NCBI GenBank assembly: GCA_001689485.1
Contig: LUJQ01000040.1
Span: 1-48,067, forward strand
DNA: 48,067 nucleotides
Direction of reading: 5' to 3'
Origin: Bacteroidales bacterium M6
GTDB lineage: Bacteria > Bacteroidota > Bacteroidia > Bacteroidales > Muribaculaceae
Shown: one piece after another, positions 6,648 through 15,571 of the stretch
Layout of the letters: every line of letters begins with the position of its first letter
Numbering within the stretch: the first letter of the stretch is position 1
Program-made: the position numbers and the translations under genes
Notes under the pieces: generated by a model
What the model was told of the DNA's origin: nothing
Seen by the model: the letters and a program-made list of their open reading frames with translations, nothing else
Database searches by the model: none

Positions 6648-9203
6648 TTAAATCCAGCGTGTATAGGCGAAATCCATACGGTGAGGCAGGTTGGCGTTAA
6701 TGGGGAACAGACGGTATCCATAGCGGAATACACCTGCATCCTTAAGCTTGATGTTCAACTGGTAGGTGAGAACATTGCCTTCTTCCTTGATAACATCGAA
6801 AGGCTTGGTGAACCAGAATTTTTCTTCACCATCCTCCTTCTTATAAACCACCAGCTCAAGACCGAGATCTTTACCAAGACCGTTGGTGTCGATAATCGCA
6901 CGGGCGGCAAAGTCGCTGCCTGTAGTCGAGTTGGTAAGGTCTGATGCCTCGATGTCGAACACTTTGATGCCGTCCCAAGCTGCGGCTACCTTTTCCTTCC
7001 ATGCTACGATTTCCTTTGCAAGCGAGCAATGGTTTGCCAGAAGTTTCTTCGAGCGTGCGGCTTCCTTGGTATAGAAACGGTGGATATAGTCCTCAATCAT
7101 TCGCGTCATGGTGAAATGAGGTGCGATGTCACCGATTGAGCGCTTGATATACTGTACCCATTCAGGTGAATAGCCTTTCGAATTCTTTGCGAAATAGAGA
7201 GGGATTATTTCATTTTCGAGCATCGAATAGATTGTGGCAGCATCAAGTTTATCCTGCTGTGCCTGGTCGGTATAGGTACGCTTGTCGGTCAATGCCCAAC
7301 CAGCTTTTTCGTTGAAACGATAGCCTTCGTACCACCATCCGTCAAGAACCGAGAAATTCAGCACACCGTTCATTTCAGCCTTTTCGCCGGATGTGCCGGA
7401 AGCCTCGAGAGGACGTGTAGGAGTGTTAAGCCAGATGTCGACACCGGTAACGAGGCGCTTGGCCACAATCATATTATAATCCTCAAGGAAGATAATCTTG
7501 CCAAGGAATTCGGGCATACGCGAAATTTCCATGATGCGCTTAATCAAGCCCTGGCCTGCGCCGTCGGCGGGGTGGGCTTTCCCGGAGAACACGAACTGGA
7601 CGGGGAACTGCTCGTTGTTAACGATTTTCGAGAGACGTTCCAAGTCGGTGAACAGCAGGTGTGCACGTTTGTATGTGGCAAAACGACGTGCAAAACCAAT
7701 GATAAGCGCATTGGGGTTAATCTTGTCGACAATCTTCATCACGGCCGAGGGATCACCCTGGTTGGCAAGCCATTTGGCCTTGAAATCGCGTTTTACGAAA
7801 TTGATGAATTTGTTCTTGAGCGTGCATCGCATGTTCCAGATTTCCTCATCCTTGACTTTGAAGATACCCTTCCAGTTTTCAGGATTATCGGCATGTTCGA
7901 ACACTTGTGTCCCGAGTTTTTCCATGTAGAACTCCTTCCATTCCGAAGCAGCCCATGTCGGCATGTGGACGCCGTTGGTAACATAGCCCACATGGCTTTC
8001 CTGCCAATTGTAGCCTTTCCAGATGCCGGCAAACATTTTCTTTGAAACCTCGCCATGCAGCCAGCTCACGCCGTTAGCTTCCTGGCATGTGTTGAGTGCG
8101 AACACACTCATCGAGAAACGTTCGTTGGTATTGGGATTTTCGCGACCCATGTTCATCAGGTCATTCCAAGAAATACCGAGCTTGGCAGGATATTCACCCA
8201 TATATTTGCCGAAAAGACCTTCGTCAAAATAGTCATGACCGGCAGGCACGGGAGTATGCACGGTGTAAAGGCTGGATGCCCTTACAAGTTCAAGAGCCAC
8301 GTTGAAATCAAGATGCTGTTCCTGGACATAATCCACCAGGCGTTGCAGATTGAGCAATGCGGCGTGCCCTTCGTTGCAATGGTAGAGTTCTGAATGAATG
8401 CCGAGCTTTTTTAACATAAGGATACCACCGATGCCAAGCAGGTATTCCTGTTTGATACGGTTCTCCCAGTCGCCACCATAAAGCTGATGGGTGATTACGC
8501 GGTCGAATTCCGAGTTCATGTCGAAATCGGTATCCATCAGATAGAGGTTCATACGGCCTACATTCACACGCCATACATGGCAATAGATTGTACGGCCGGG
8601 ATAAGGTACCTCCAAAATCATCGGACGTCCGTTTTCTTCCATAACCTGCTCAATCGGGAGCTGGTTGAAATTCTGAGGCTCGTAGTTGGCGATCTGCTGT
8701 CCGTCAACACTGAGTGACTGTGTGAAATACCCGAAACGGTAAAGGAAACCTACCGCGGTCATAGGTACGCAGCTATCGGAAGCTTCCTTGATGTAGTCGC
8801 CGGCCAGGACGCCAAGGCCGCCAGAATATATTTTCAACGCGTTGCAAAGGCCATATTCCATCGAGAAATATGAAACCGAGGGGATGTCTTTACGCATTGG
8901 TTTTGCCATATACCCCTTGAACATGGCGAACACATGGTCGATGCGCCCCATCAGTTCCTTATCGGCAAGAACTTCTTCCAGTCGTTCTGACGAAAGTTGC
9001 TGAAGAAGCATTACAGGATTCTCGCCTGTTGAACGCCATAAATCGGGGTTAAGGTCGCGGAACAAGGCTTTAGCCTCGCTATTCCACACCCACCAAAGGT
9101 TTTTCGCAAGTTCTTCGAGGTTTTTGAGCTTGGAGGGGAGGTCGGATTTCACTGTAAGGTCTCGCCAGGCGGGAGCGTTAGTGTTGCTAACTTGAAGTTT
9201 CAT
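6648..9203 (-). CDS. glgP: Alpha-glucan (glycogen) phosphorylase, DUF3417 type
   Basis: The enzyme removes glucose from the ends of alpha-1,4-glucan as glucose-1-phosphate, using pyridoxal phosphate, in the cytosol. The 851-residue protein belongs to the branch with an N-terminal DUF3417 region (NLWWVWNSEAKALFRDLNP at about 35-53). The cofactor region reads EASGTSGEKAEMNG with Lys608 as the expected PLP-binding residue, and HCNEGHAALL and YVTNGVHMPTW are further conserved blocks. The protein is in the size range of the alpha-glucan phosphorylase family (TIGR02094 type) and differs from the shorter-loop E. coli MalP/GlgP branch. It lies 163 nt downstream of the glycogen synthase gene on the same strand, so the two are likely co-expressed and form the synthesis and breakdown arms of glycogen storage. 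Confidence 0.93.
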   Translation of the reverse strand: MKLQVSNTNAPAWRDLTVKSDLPSKLKNLEELAKNLWWVWNSEAKALFRDLNPDLWRSTGENPVMLLQQLSSERLEEVLADKELMGRIDHVFAMFKGYMAKPMRKDIPSVSYFSMEYGLCNALKIYSGGLGVLAGDYIKEASDSCVPMTAVGFLYRFGYFTQSLSVDGQQIANYEPQNFNQLPIEQVMEENGRPMILEVPYPGRTIYCHVWRVNVGRMNLYLMDTDFDMNSEFDRVITHQLYGGDWENRIKQEYLLGIGGILMLKKLGIHSELYHCNEGHAALLNLQRLVDYVQEQHLDFNVALELVRASSLYTVHTPVPAGHDYFDEGLFGKYMGEYPAKLGISWNDLMNMGRENPNTNERFSMSVFALNTCQEANGVSWLHGEVSKKMFAGIWKGYNWQESHVGYVTNGVHMPTWAASEWKEFYMEKLGTQVFEHADNPENWKGIFKVKDEEIWNMRCTLKNKFINFVKRDFKAKWLANQGDPSAVMKIVDKINPNALIIGFARRFATYKRAHLLFTDLERLSKIVNNEQFPVQFVFSGKAHPADGAGQGLIKRIMEISRMPEFLGKIIFLEDYNMIVAKRLVTGVDIWLNTPTRPLEASGTSGEKAEMNGVLNFSVLDGWWYEGYRFNEKAGWALTDKRTYTDQAQQDKLDAATIYSMLENEIIPLYFAKNSKGYSPEWVQYIKRSIGDIAPHFTMTRMIEDYIHRFYTKEAARSKKLLANHCSLAKEIVAWKEKVAAAWDGIKVFDIEASDLTNSTTGSDFAARAIIDTNGLGKDLGLELVVYKKEDGEEKFWFTKPFDVIKEEGNVLTYQLNIKLKDAGVFRYGYRLFPINANLPHRMDFAYTRWI

Positions 9204-9366
9204 GATTTAGCTTTGTGTAGTTTTTGTGTTTCTTATATCCTGTTTAAATTTGTAGCCCGGATGTAGACATTATCTTGAACGCCTGGCAACCATTATCTGT
9301 TTGGCCTGCAAGTTTTTTTGGCATTTAAGACATCATTACGAAGTGGTAGCATCCGGGATTGCCATG

Positions 9367-11040
9367 TCAGTTTGTACGGCGTTTGTCAGCTGCCTCGAGG
9401 GCTTTCCTGAAGGCTTCGATATAATATGTGACGAAATAATCCCATTCGGCGTGTTCCGCTGTGTCACGGGCAGCTTTTGAGGCTTTTTCGCAATAATCTT
9501 TCCCTCCGTCGGCAAGTTTGCGCAAATCGGCAGCAAGGGTTTCAACCACCTCCTGGTAATTGGAGTCTGTACGCTTTATCACCTCTACCCCGCTTGCTTC
9601 GAAGTCGCTGGCAGATGATGACAGAACCCATTGCCCGAACCCAGAAAGCGATGTTGTGACTGTCGGAATGCCGAATGCCACACTTTCAAGAGGGGTATAT
9701 CCCCAAGGTTCGTAATATGACGGGAATGCGGTCGCGTCAAGGCCAGGAAGGATTTCATAATAATCCATATTGAAGATTCCGTCATTACCATTAAGATAAC
9801 ACGGGACATAGATTACCTGTACTGACGACTGGTTCTGCCCCTGCCCTATGCCGAGCTGACGGATTCGATTGAGAATCATATCGTTGTCAGGATTATTGAC
9901 CTCATGGGTTATTACCGGCTCAGGTAATGCAGGGTTAGTCCAGGAATTTGAGGCGGCGATGCGCTGCTGCAAATCTTGACGAGGCTGTTTCACCCATGCA
10001 GGCACCAGCACGAAAGCGAGCACCGGCTTGGTAGGTTTCTCTTTTCCAAGCAGGCTTATAGCATCGAGAAACACGTCAATACCTTTATTACGGTATTCAC
10101 ATCGCCCGGATGTTGCCACGATAAATGTATTATCATTGGCCACATTCCCGGTAAGTGCGGTTGCCACATTCAACAATGCCTCACGTGCTGTTTGGCGTGC
10201 GCGTTTTGCCTTAAGCTTGACAGGGGCCAAATCACCTTGGAACCCGTTCGGTGTAACCACGTCGGGGCGCCGTTCCAGCAGTTGCTCGCATTCGGCTGCG
10301 GTAACGTCGCTCACGGTTGTGAAGCTGTCGGCAGCATGGGCGGCAGCTTTTTCAAGCGAGTGTTTCGACTGCATATTGAGTTCCTCGGCCATTTGGTCGC
10401 CGTTATATGCTCCCAGATAGTCATAAAGGGGTTTGCCGTTTCCACATATGCTCCGCCCGATCGAAGTGGCATGGGTTGTGAAAATCGTTCCTACATAAGG
10501 GATTTTCCAACGTGTGTAGAGAAGCCCCATCCCAGTAGTCCATTCGTCGAAATGGGCGAGCACGTTTTTATGGCGCAGACGCTTATGGTTGCAGATGCTC
10601 TCAATTACGGCACCGGCGGCCAATGCGAAGCAGCAAGCCTCGTCATAGTCACCATAGCCATGAAGGGAGTCGACACCGTAGCGCGACCACATCTCTCCAT
10701 AATAATAATCTTTCACTTTATACATCCCGTCGAACTTGACCAGCACAACGATTGGCTTTCCGGGGATGTTCCAACGCCCTACCCTGACGGAAATTCCTTC
10801 CGGCAGCTCGGCTTTATCTTTCCACGGACGCAACAACGACGGCACTTCGGTGAAATAAGGTGACGGATTATCATCTGACCATACATCAGGACCAATAAAT
10901 ATAGTTTTGTCCTTGTATAGGTTTTGAAGGGTTAATGCTTTAGTGGATAGCACAGTATATATGCCTCCCACTTTGTTGCACACTTCCCAGCTTGTTTCAA
11001 AAATCAAATCGAGATTTACGGGATCAAATTTCATAAGCAT
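9367..11040 (-). CDS. Glycogen synthase, GT3-like
   Basis: A 557-residue glycosyltransferase of the GT-B fold that extends alpha-1,4-glucan from a nucleotide-glucose donor. The opening FETSWEVCNKVGGIYTVLST carries the KVGGIYTV donor-binding loop in the form seen in eukaryotic-type (GT3) synthases rather than the KTGGL loop of GlgA. The C-terminal half has YYEPWGYTPLESVAFGIPTV, the E-x7-E catalytic motif. Such proteins are the usual glycogen synthase of Bacteroidetes; whether UDP- or ADP-glucose is used cannot be read here. An in-frame ATG two codons later (11034, MKFDPVNL) may be the true start. The upstream divergent gene is the wlbA-type dehydrogenase, with 373 bp between them. Confidence 0.88.
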   Translation of the reverse strand: MLMKFDPVNLDLIFETSWEVCNKVGGIYTVLSTKALTLQNLYKDKTIFIGPDVWSDDNPSPYFTEVPSLLRPWKDKAELPEGISVRVGRWNIPGKPIVVLVKFDGMYKVKDYYYGEMWSRYGVDSLHGYGDYDEACCFALAAGAVIESICNHKRLRHKNVLAHFDEWTTGMGLLYTRWKIPYVGTIFTTHATSIGRSICGNGKPLYDYLGAYNGDQMAEELNMQSKHSLEKAAAHAADSFTTVSDVTAAECEQLLERRPDVVTPNGFQGDLAPVKLKAKRARQTAREALLNVATALTGNVANDNTFIVATSGRCEYRNKGIDVFLDAISLLGKEKPTKPVLAFVLVPAWVKQPRQDLQQRIAASNSWTNPALPEPVITHEVNNPDNDMILNRIRQLGIGQGQNQSSVQVIYVPCYLNGNDGIFNMDYYEILPGLDATAFPSYYEPWGYTPLESVAFGIPTVTTSLSGFGQWVLSSSASDFEASGVEVIKRTDSNYQEVVETLAADLRKLADGGKDYCEKASKAARDTAEHAEWDYFVTYYIEAFRKALEAADKRRTN

Positions 11041-11076
11041 GATAAAAAATTATCAACTCTTTTCCGTTTTAGGCCG

Positions 11077-11111
11077 CAAAGATAGGCAAAAAAAGCGTAT
11101 TATAGGTCAAA
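11077..11111 (-). promoter_or_regulatory. Promoter of the glycogen synthase-phosphorylase unit
   Basis: On the minus strand TTTG (11111-11108) is followed after 23 nt by TATCTTTG (11084-11077). This fits the Bacteroidetes promoter with slightly long spacing. The leader to 11040 is about 30 nt. Confidence 0.55.
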
Positions 11112-11334
11112 CAATCTATTAAAATTTATATTATGTGGCAGTTTATCGTATTTGATGACAAGCCTCAGGGTGAATGTTGTGCAGAAAAATTACATAGCCC
11201 GTGTTGTATTGTATGAATAAATTTAAACCAAAAACAAGCGGCATAGCCATATATTATTAGGGAAGAACCCGTTTGTAGCGATTTGCTCAACACAAACAAT
11301 TTTACCGGCCAAAACGTTAAATTTATTTAACAAA

Positions 11335-11367
11335 TTGAGGAGGGGTAAAAGTTGTTAGCTACCTTTG
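11335..11367 (+). promoter_or_regulatory. Promoter of the wlbA-wbpE-wbpD-wbpA operon
   Basis: TTG at 11335-11337 and TACCTTTG at 11360-11367 are spaced by 22 nt, close to the Bacteroidetes consensus. The transcript would start near 11374, about 40 nt before the first ATG. Confidence 0.6.
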
Positions 11368-11379
11368 TAACACAAAGGT
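11361..11379. promoter_or_regulatory. Palindrome overlapping the -7 element and start site
   Basis: ACCTTTGT (11361-11368), AAC, ACAAAGGT (11372-11379): perfect 8-bp arms with a 3-bp centre. It covers the -7 element and the predicted transcript start, which is where a repressor dimer could block transcription. In RNA it could fold only if transcription began upstream. Confidence 0.45.
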
Positions 11380-11413
11380 GAAGTGATTCAATTTATCGGA
11401 GCTTATTAATTGA

Positions 11414-12355
11414 ATGGAACGTAATTACCGATTTGCTATAATTGGAGTGGCCGGATACATAGCGCCACGCCACATTAAGGCTGTCCAGGCTACAGGCAAC
11501 AACCTTGTGGCCGCACACGACATAAGCGACAGCGTAGGGGTTCTTGACAGCTACTTCCCTAATGCTGAGTTTACTACTGACGTCAATTATTTCGAACAGC
11601 TGCTTAAGAACAACGGCGCGGACTTTCTTACAGTCTGCACCCCCAATCATTTTCATTGCAGGCATACGCTTATGGGATTGCACTCAGGCGCTGATGTAAT
11701 TTGCGAAAAGCCCCTTGCCCTGTCGCCCGGCGAGGTGGAATCAATGGTTGGCGAAGCTCGCAAAACAGGGCATAAAGTATGGACTATCTTGCAATTGCGT
11801 CTTCACCCCGAGATTATACGTTTAAAGGAACTAGTCAGCAAAGGCGATTCCGGGCATATCTATGATGTGGATCTTTCATATATAACACCACGTGGGAAAT
11901 GGTATGCAGCCTCATGGAAAGGGGATTGCAATAAAAGCGGAGGTGTTGCGTGCAATATCGGGATACATTTCATCGACATGCTCTTATGGGTTTTCGGGCC
12001 GATGGAATCCGTTATCATACATCACTCCTCGCCTGATGCGGTGGCCGGACTTATCCTGCTGAAAAATGCGCGTGTACGCTTCTTTTTGAGCATAAACGCA
12101 GCCCATAGGCCATCCGTCGAAGGCATCAATGCCATGACACCCTATCGGAACCTGGTTATTGATAACGAACCGTTTGATTTTACCGGCGGATTCACCGATT
12201 TGCATACGTTGAGCTATTCCAGGATTATTGACGGTTCCGGCTTTTCCATCGAAGATGCCTCAGGGGCAATCGATGTGTTGCATGAAATTAATCGCACAAC
12301 AGCATGCGGTTTGAGTGGCGACATCCACCCACTCGCAATGCAGGTCTTGTCATAA
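11414..12355 (+). CDS. wlbA: UDP-N-acetyl-glucosaminuronate 3-dehydrogenase, WlbA/WbpB type
   Basis: A 313-residue Gfo/Idh/MocA oxidoreductase. It is expected to oxidise C3 of UDP-GlcNAcA with NAD+, giving the 3-keto sugar that the next enzyme aminates. The start FAIIGVAGYIAPRHIKA and the following DSVGVLDSYFPNAEF are characteristic of WlbA/WbpB and not of general family members. EKPLAL (about 97-102) holds the conserved Lys of the family, and NIGIHFIDML holds the His-containing catalytic segment. It is first in a four-gene operon whose other members are the WbpE, WbpD and WbpA types; the gap to the next gene is 28 nt. Together they give UDP-2,3-diacetamido-2,3-dideoxy-D-glucuronate. Confidence 0.9.
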   Translation: MERNYRFAIIGVAGYIAPRHIKAVQATGNNLVAAHDISDSVGVLDSYFPNAEFTTDVNYFEQLLKNNGADFLTVCTPNHFHCRHTLMGLHSGADVICEKPLALSPGEVESMVGEARKTGHKVWTILQLRLHPEIIRLKELVSKGDSGHIYDVDLSYITPRGKWYAASWKGDCNKSGGVACNIGIHFIDMLLWVFGPMESVIIHHSSPDAVAGLILLKNARVRFFLSINAAHRPSVEGINAMTPYRNLVIDNEPFDFTGGFTDLHTLSYSRIIDGSGFSIEDASGAIDVLHEINRTTACGLSGDIHPLAMQVLS

Positions 12356-12383
12356 CATCATCAGGATTCCGATTAGTATCGAT

Positions 12384-13538
12384 ATGGCACCGAAAAACGA
12401 TTTGAAAATACAAATGGTTGACCTGCATGGCCAATACCTCCGCATCCGACATGAAATTGACAATGCTATAAGCAGGGTGATTTCACAATCGGATTTTATC
12501 AGGGGGCATGATGTGGCTATGTTTGAGAAAGAGCTGGCCGGATATATGGGCGTACGCCATTGCATAACATGCGGGAATGGCACTGACGCCTTGATTCTGT
12601 CGCTCATGGCAATCGGACTTAAGCCGGGTGACGAAGTCGTGGTACCGGCTTTCTCGTTTGCCGCCCCGGCAGAGGCTGTGGCTTTTCTTGGAGGCACGCC
12701 GGTGTTTGCCGACTGCGGCACATCGTCGTTTAACATGGATGCGGAAAGTTTGGGACGATGCATTTCAAGCCGCACCAAGGCAGTGATACCCGTACACCTG
12801 TTCGGACGCCCTTGTGATATGAAGGCTATAACAGCCATTGCTGAAAATGCAGGAATAACAGTCATCGAGGATAACGCCCAATCGTTGGGGGCTGTTTGTG
12901 AGTGTAGTAACGGGATTATGAAGCATGCCGGAACAATCGGGCGAATCGGTTGCACTTCATTTTTCCCATCAAAAGTCCTCGGATGTTTTGGCGACGGAGG
13001 GGCAATGTTTACCAATGATGACAATGTGGCAGAACATCTCAGACGTTTGGCAAATCACGGGCAGAAACAAAAATACGATTATCGTGAAATCGGGATGAAT
13101 TCACGCCTTGACTCAATACAGGCGGCGGTTTTGCGAGTCAAGCTGCGCTATCTCGACGAGTATATCTCATTACGCAGGAATACGGCAGCCCTATATAATG
13201 AGGCTTTCGACGGTATTGATGGCATAATAACACCTGAATGCCCTATTAACGCAACACATGTATGGCATCAATATACTTTGCAAGTTCCACCAAGTCTACG
13301 CAACAGCCTCAAGGCATGCCTTGAGGCTGCGGGTGTACCCGCAGCCATATATTATAATATGCCGCTATATAAACAAAATGCCTATAAAAATATATGCCGA
13401 TACGATTCCGGCATGATGAATGCCAATAATTTAACGCGCACAGTTTTATCATTACCCATGCATACAGAACTCAACCAGGAACAATTGCAATTTATAACCG
13501 GCACTGTGAAACAATTTTTAATTTCAGCCCGACAGTGA
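12384..13538 (+). CDS. wbpE: UDP-3-keto-sugar aminotransferase, WbpE/WlbC type (DegT/DnrJ/EryC1/StrS family)
   Basis: A PLP-dependent sugar aminotransferase of 384 residues that should put an amino group on C3 of the keto sugar made by the preceding dehydrogenase, usually from glutamate. TCGNGTDALILSL binds the cofactor phosphate, VIEDNAQSLGA holds the Asp that contacts the pyridine ring, and TSFFPSKVLGCFGDGGAMF contains the Schiff-base lysine in the SK pair. The block FFPSKVLGCFGDGGA is close to known WbpE. The frame is open upstream to 12315, overlapping wlbA, but similarity begins at MAPKNDLKIQMVDLHGQY, so 12384 is taken as the start. The acetyltransferase gene follows after 18 nt. Confidence 0.92.
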   Translation: MAPKNDLKIQMVDLHGQYLRIRHEIDNAISRVISQSDFIRGHDVAMFEKELAGYMGVRHCITCGNGTDALILSLMAIGLKPGDEVVVPAFSFAAPAEAVAFLGGTPVFADCGTSSFNMDAESLGRCISSRTKAVIPVHLFGRPCDMKAITAIAENAGITVIEDNAQSLGAVCECSNGIMKHAGTIGRIGCTSFFPSKVLGCFGDGGAMFTNDDNVAEHLRRLANHGQKQKYDYREIGMNSRLDSIQAAVLRVKLRYLDEYISLRRNTAALYNEAFDGIDGIITPECPINATHVWHQYTLQVPPSLRNSLKACLEAAGVPAAIYYNMPLYKQNAYKNICRYDSGMMNANNLTRTVLSLPMHTELNQEQLQFITGTVKQFLISARQ

Positions 13539-13556
13539 TATTGTTGCGACTTATTT

Positions 13557-14132
13557 ATGGACGAAATATTCATACATCCCACAGCCGTTATCGATAAAGG
13601 GGCATTAATAGGCCACGGTTGCAAAATCTGGCATTTTTCACATATAATGAATGGTGCCGAATTGGGGCAGGATTGCAATATCGGTCAAAATGTATTCATC
13701 GCTTCGGGAGTAAAGCTCGGCAAAGGTGTCAAAGTGCAGAATAATGTATCGTTATATACCGGGGTGATATGCGAAGACGATGTGTTTCTCGGGCCATCCT
13801 GTGTATTTACCAATGTGATAAATCCTCGCAGTTCTTTCCCGCGTAAAGACTGTTATAAACCTACCATTGTGCGCCAAGGGGCAACAATAGGGGCGAATGC
13901 CACCATATTATGTGGCATCGAAATCGGGGAATATTCATTTATCGGTGCCGGTGCCGTGGTGACAAAACCGGTACTCCCCTATTCATTGGTGACAGGGGTT
14001 CCTGCCATTCATGCAGGATGGATGAGCAGGATGGGGTGCAAACTTGAATTTGATGAAAACGGCGATGCTATCTGTGACGAGTCAGGCCGGAAATACCATA
14101 AAGAAGGAAATATCGTATATGAAGTTGACTGA
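13557..14132 (+). CDS. wbpD: UDP-3-amino-sugar N-acetyltransferase, WbpD/WlbB type
   Basis: A 191-residue left-handed beta-helix acetyltransferase, expected to transfer acetyl from acetyl-CoA to the 3-amino group of UDP-GlcNAc3NA. The chain from about residue 3 to 150 is built of hexapeptide repeats (FIHPTAVIDKGALIGHGCKI, NIGQNVFIASGVKLGKGV). The segment CVFTNVINPRSSFPRKDCYK, with its Asn and insertion loop, and VTGVPAIHAGWMSRMGCKL near the end are typical of WbpD/WlbB. The last 14 bases overlap the start of the next gene, pointing to coupled translation. Context fixes the function well. Confidence 0.92.
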   Translation: MDEIFIHPTAVIDKGALIGHGCKIWHFSHIMNGAELGQDCNIGQNVFIASGVKLGKGVKVQNNVSLYTGVICEDDVFLGPSCVFTNVINPRSSFPRKDCYKPTIVRQGATIGANATILCGIEIGEYSFIGAGAVVTKPVLPYSLVTGVPAIHAGWMSRMGCKLEFDENGDAICDESGRKYHKEGNIVYEVD

Positions 14133-15405
14133 AATAAAGATACACGAACGGTTGGCAAGGCGTCAAACTGCTGTGGCCGTTATAGGGGTCGGATATGTCG
14201 GGCTACCAGTTGCCCTTACATTCTCACATCATTTCAATGTTATTGGTTATGACATCGACGAAAGTCGTATAGAAAAATTATGCAACATCTATTGCCGACA
14301 TGGAGAGTCGTTGCGGTTTGACGCATCGGAAAACGCCCTTGATGACGCATCATTTTATATTGTTACGGTTCCTACCCCTGTCGATGATGCAAAAAAACCT
14401 GACCTCTCACCTGTTATACATGCTATCAAAACCATTGCGCGTCATTTGAAACCAGGGGATTTTGTTGTGTTCGAATCCTCTGTTTATCCGGGATGTACCG
14501 ATAACCTGTGTATCCCTATGTTGGAAAGACTGTCAGGTCTGACCAACGGGAAGGATTTCAAAACCGGGTATTCGCCGGAACGTATTAATCCGGCTGACAG
14601 GTTGCACACTTTTGCGAATACGCCGAAACTGGTTTCCGCCAACGATGCATCTGCATTGGTCGAGATTGCCAAAGTTTATCAGACCGTGATTGATGCGGAA
14701 ATTCATTGTGCAAGCAGCATAATTGTTGCGGAAACTGCCAAAATGATGGAAAATGCCCAACGCAACGTCAATATAGCACTTATGAACGAGCTTTCAAAGC
14801 TTTGCAAAGGGTTAGGCATAGATATGGGCGAGGTGGTGAATGCCGCATCCTCAAAATGGAACTTTATGCCGTTCCGTCCGGGGCTTGTAGGGGGACATTG
14901 CATCCCGGTCGATCCCCACTATCTAATCGACTGCGGCAATAACATGGGGATTGATATGCCGGTATTGAAGTCATGTTGCGAGGCAAACGATGATATGGCG
15001 CGTTATGTTGTCGACTCCCTGCTTGACATAGTACGCGAATCCGGGAAGGACCCCGGCTCGGTAAGGGCACTGCTGATGGGGTTTACCTATAAGGCAAATA
15101 TCGATGACACACGCAACACTATGTCGGCACCAATCTACCGGCTTCTGACAGAAGCTTCAGTAAAGGTCGACGTGACCGACAGCCATGCCGATGCAGGTAA
15201 GGTATTGCGCGATTACGGCATCGGATTAACCGGGATACATGACAGTGCTTCATATGACATAATTATAGTCGCAGTAGCACATGCCGAATATGCCATGCTC
15301 GATGAAAAATACTTCAGGTCAATTGCCAAATCCGACGCACTACTGGCCGATTTGACCTGGATGTATAAGGATAAAATTCATAATCTCGCTTATTGGAGCC
15401 TTTGA
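14119..15405 (+). CDS. wbpA: UDP-N-acetyl-D-glucosamine 6-dehydrogenase, WbpA type
   Basis: A 428-residue nucleotide-sugar dehydrogenase that oxidises UDP-GlcNAc at C6 in two NAD+ steps to UDP-GlcNAcA, the entry step of the pathway of this operon. AVIGVGYVGLPVAL (near residue 20) is the NAD-binding loop, TVPTPVD follows it, and FRPGLVGGHCIPVDPHYL carries the catalytic cysteine. The frame is open from 14044, but the upstream part lies inside wbpD in another frame; MKLTEIKIHERLARRQT at 14119 is the natural start and overlaps wbpD by 14 nt. Although it acts first in the pathway it is last in the operon. No epimerase of the WbpI type and no glycosyltransferase follow. Confidence 0.9.
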   Translation: MKLTEIKIHERLARRQTAVAVIGVGYVGLPVALTFSHHFNVIGYDIDESRIEKLCNIYCRHGESLRFDASENALDDASFYIVTVPTPVDDAKKPDLSPVIHAIKTIARHLKPGDFVVFESSVYPGCTDNLCIPMLERLSGLTNGKDFKTGYSPERINPADRLHTFANTPKLVSANDASALVEIAKVYQTVIDAEIHCASSIIVAETAKMMENAQRNVNIALMNELSKLCKGLGIDMGEVVNAASSKWNFMPFRPGLVGGHCIPVDPHYLIDCGNNMGIDMPVLKSCCEANDDMARYVVDSLLDIVRESGKDPGSVRALLMGFTYKANIDDTRNTMSAPIYRLLTEASVKVDVTDSHADAGKVLRDYGIGLTGIHDSASYDIIIVAVAHAEYAMLDEKYFRSIAKSDALLADLTWMYKDKIHNLAYWSL

Positions 15406-15571
15406 CACAGGAAATCTTTTCACATAAGCCTCTGCATTTGCAGCCTCTTAAACAATAATACCCGATATTCCCACGTAATAGATTAAACGAATCACTCTTG
15501 GATGTCGGAACCATTATGGCTTCAGCCTCCAAGTTCTCACTTACATTCAGATTACATACAAATACCTTAAA

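Larger units (their letters stand above)
11041..11413. other. Divergent intergenic region between glycogen synthase and the diacetamido-uronate operon
   Basis: This AT-rich 373-bp spacer holds two outward promoters: TATCTTTG at 11077-11084 on the minus strand, with TTTG 23 nt upstream, and TACCTTTG at 11360-11367 on the plus strand, with TTG about 22 nt upstream. I see no open reading frame of interest and no RNA gene in between. Confidence 0.6.

Noticed and set aside
9256..9357. CCCGGATG (9256-9263) and CATCCGGG (9350-9357) as a long-range stem in the spacer before glgP
   Set aside because: Only eight base pairs across 86 nt with no further pairing seen; chance is likely.
9976..10863. Long open frame (295 codons) on the plus strand
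   Set aside because: It lies antisense within the glycogen synthase gene, has no domain-like sequence and follows from codon bias of the real gene.
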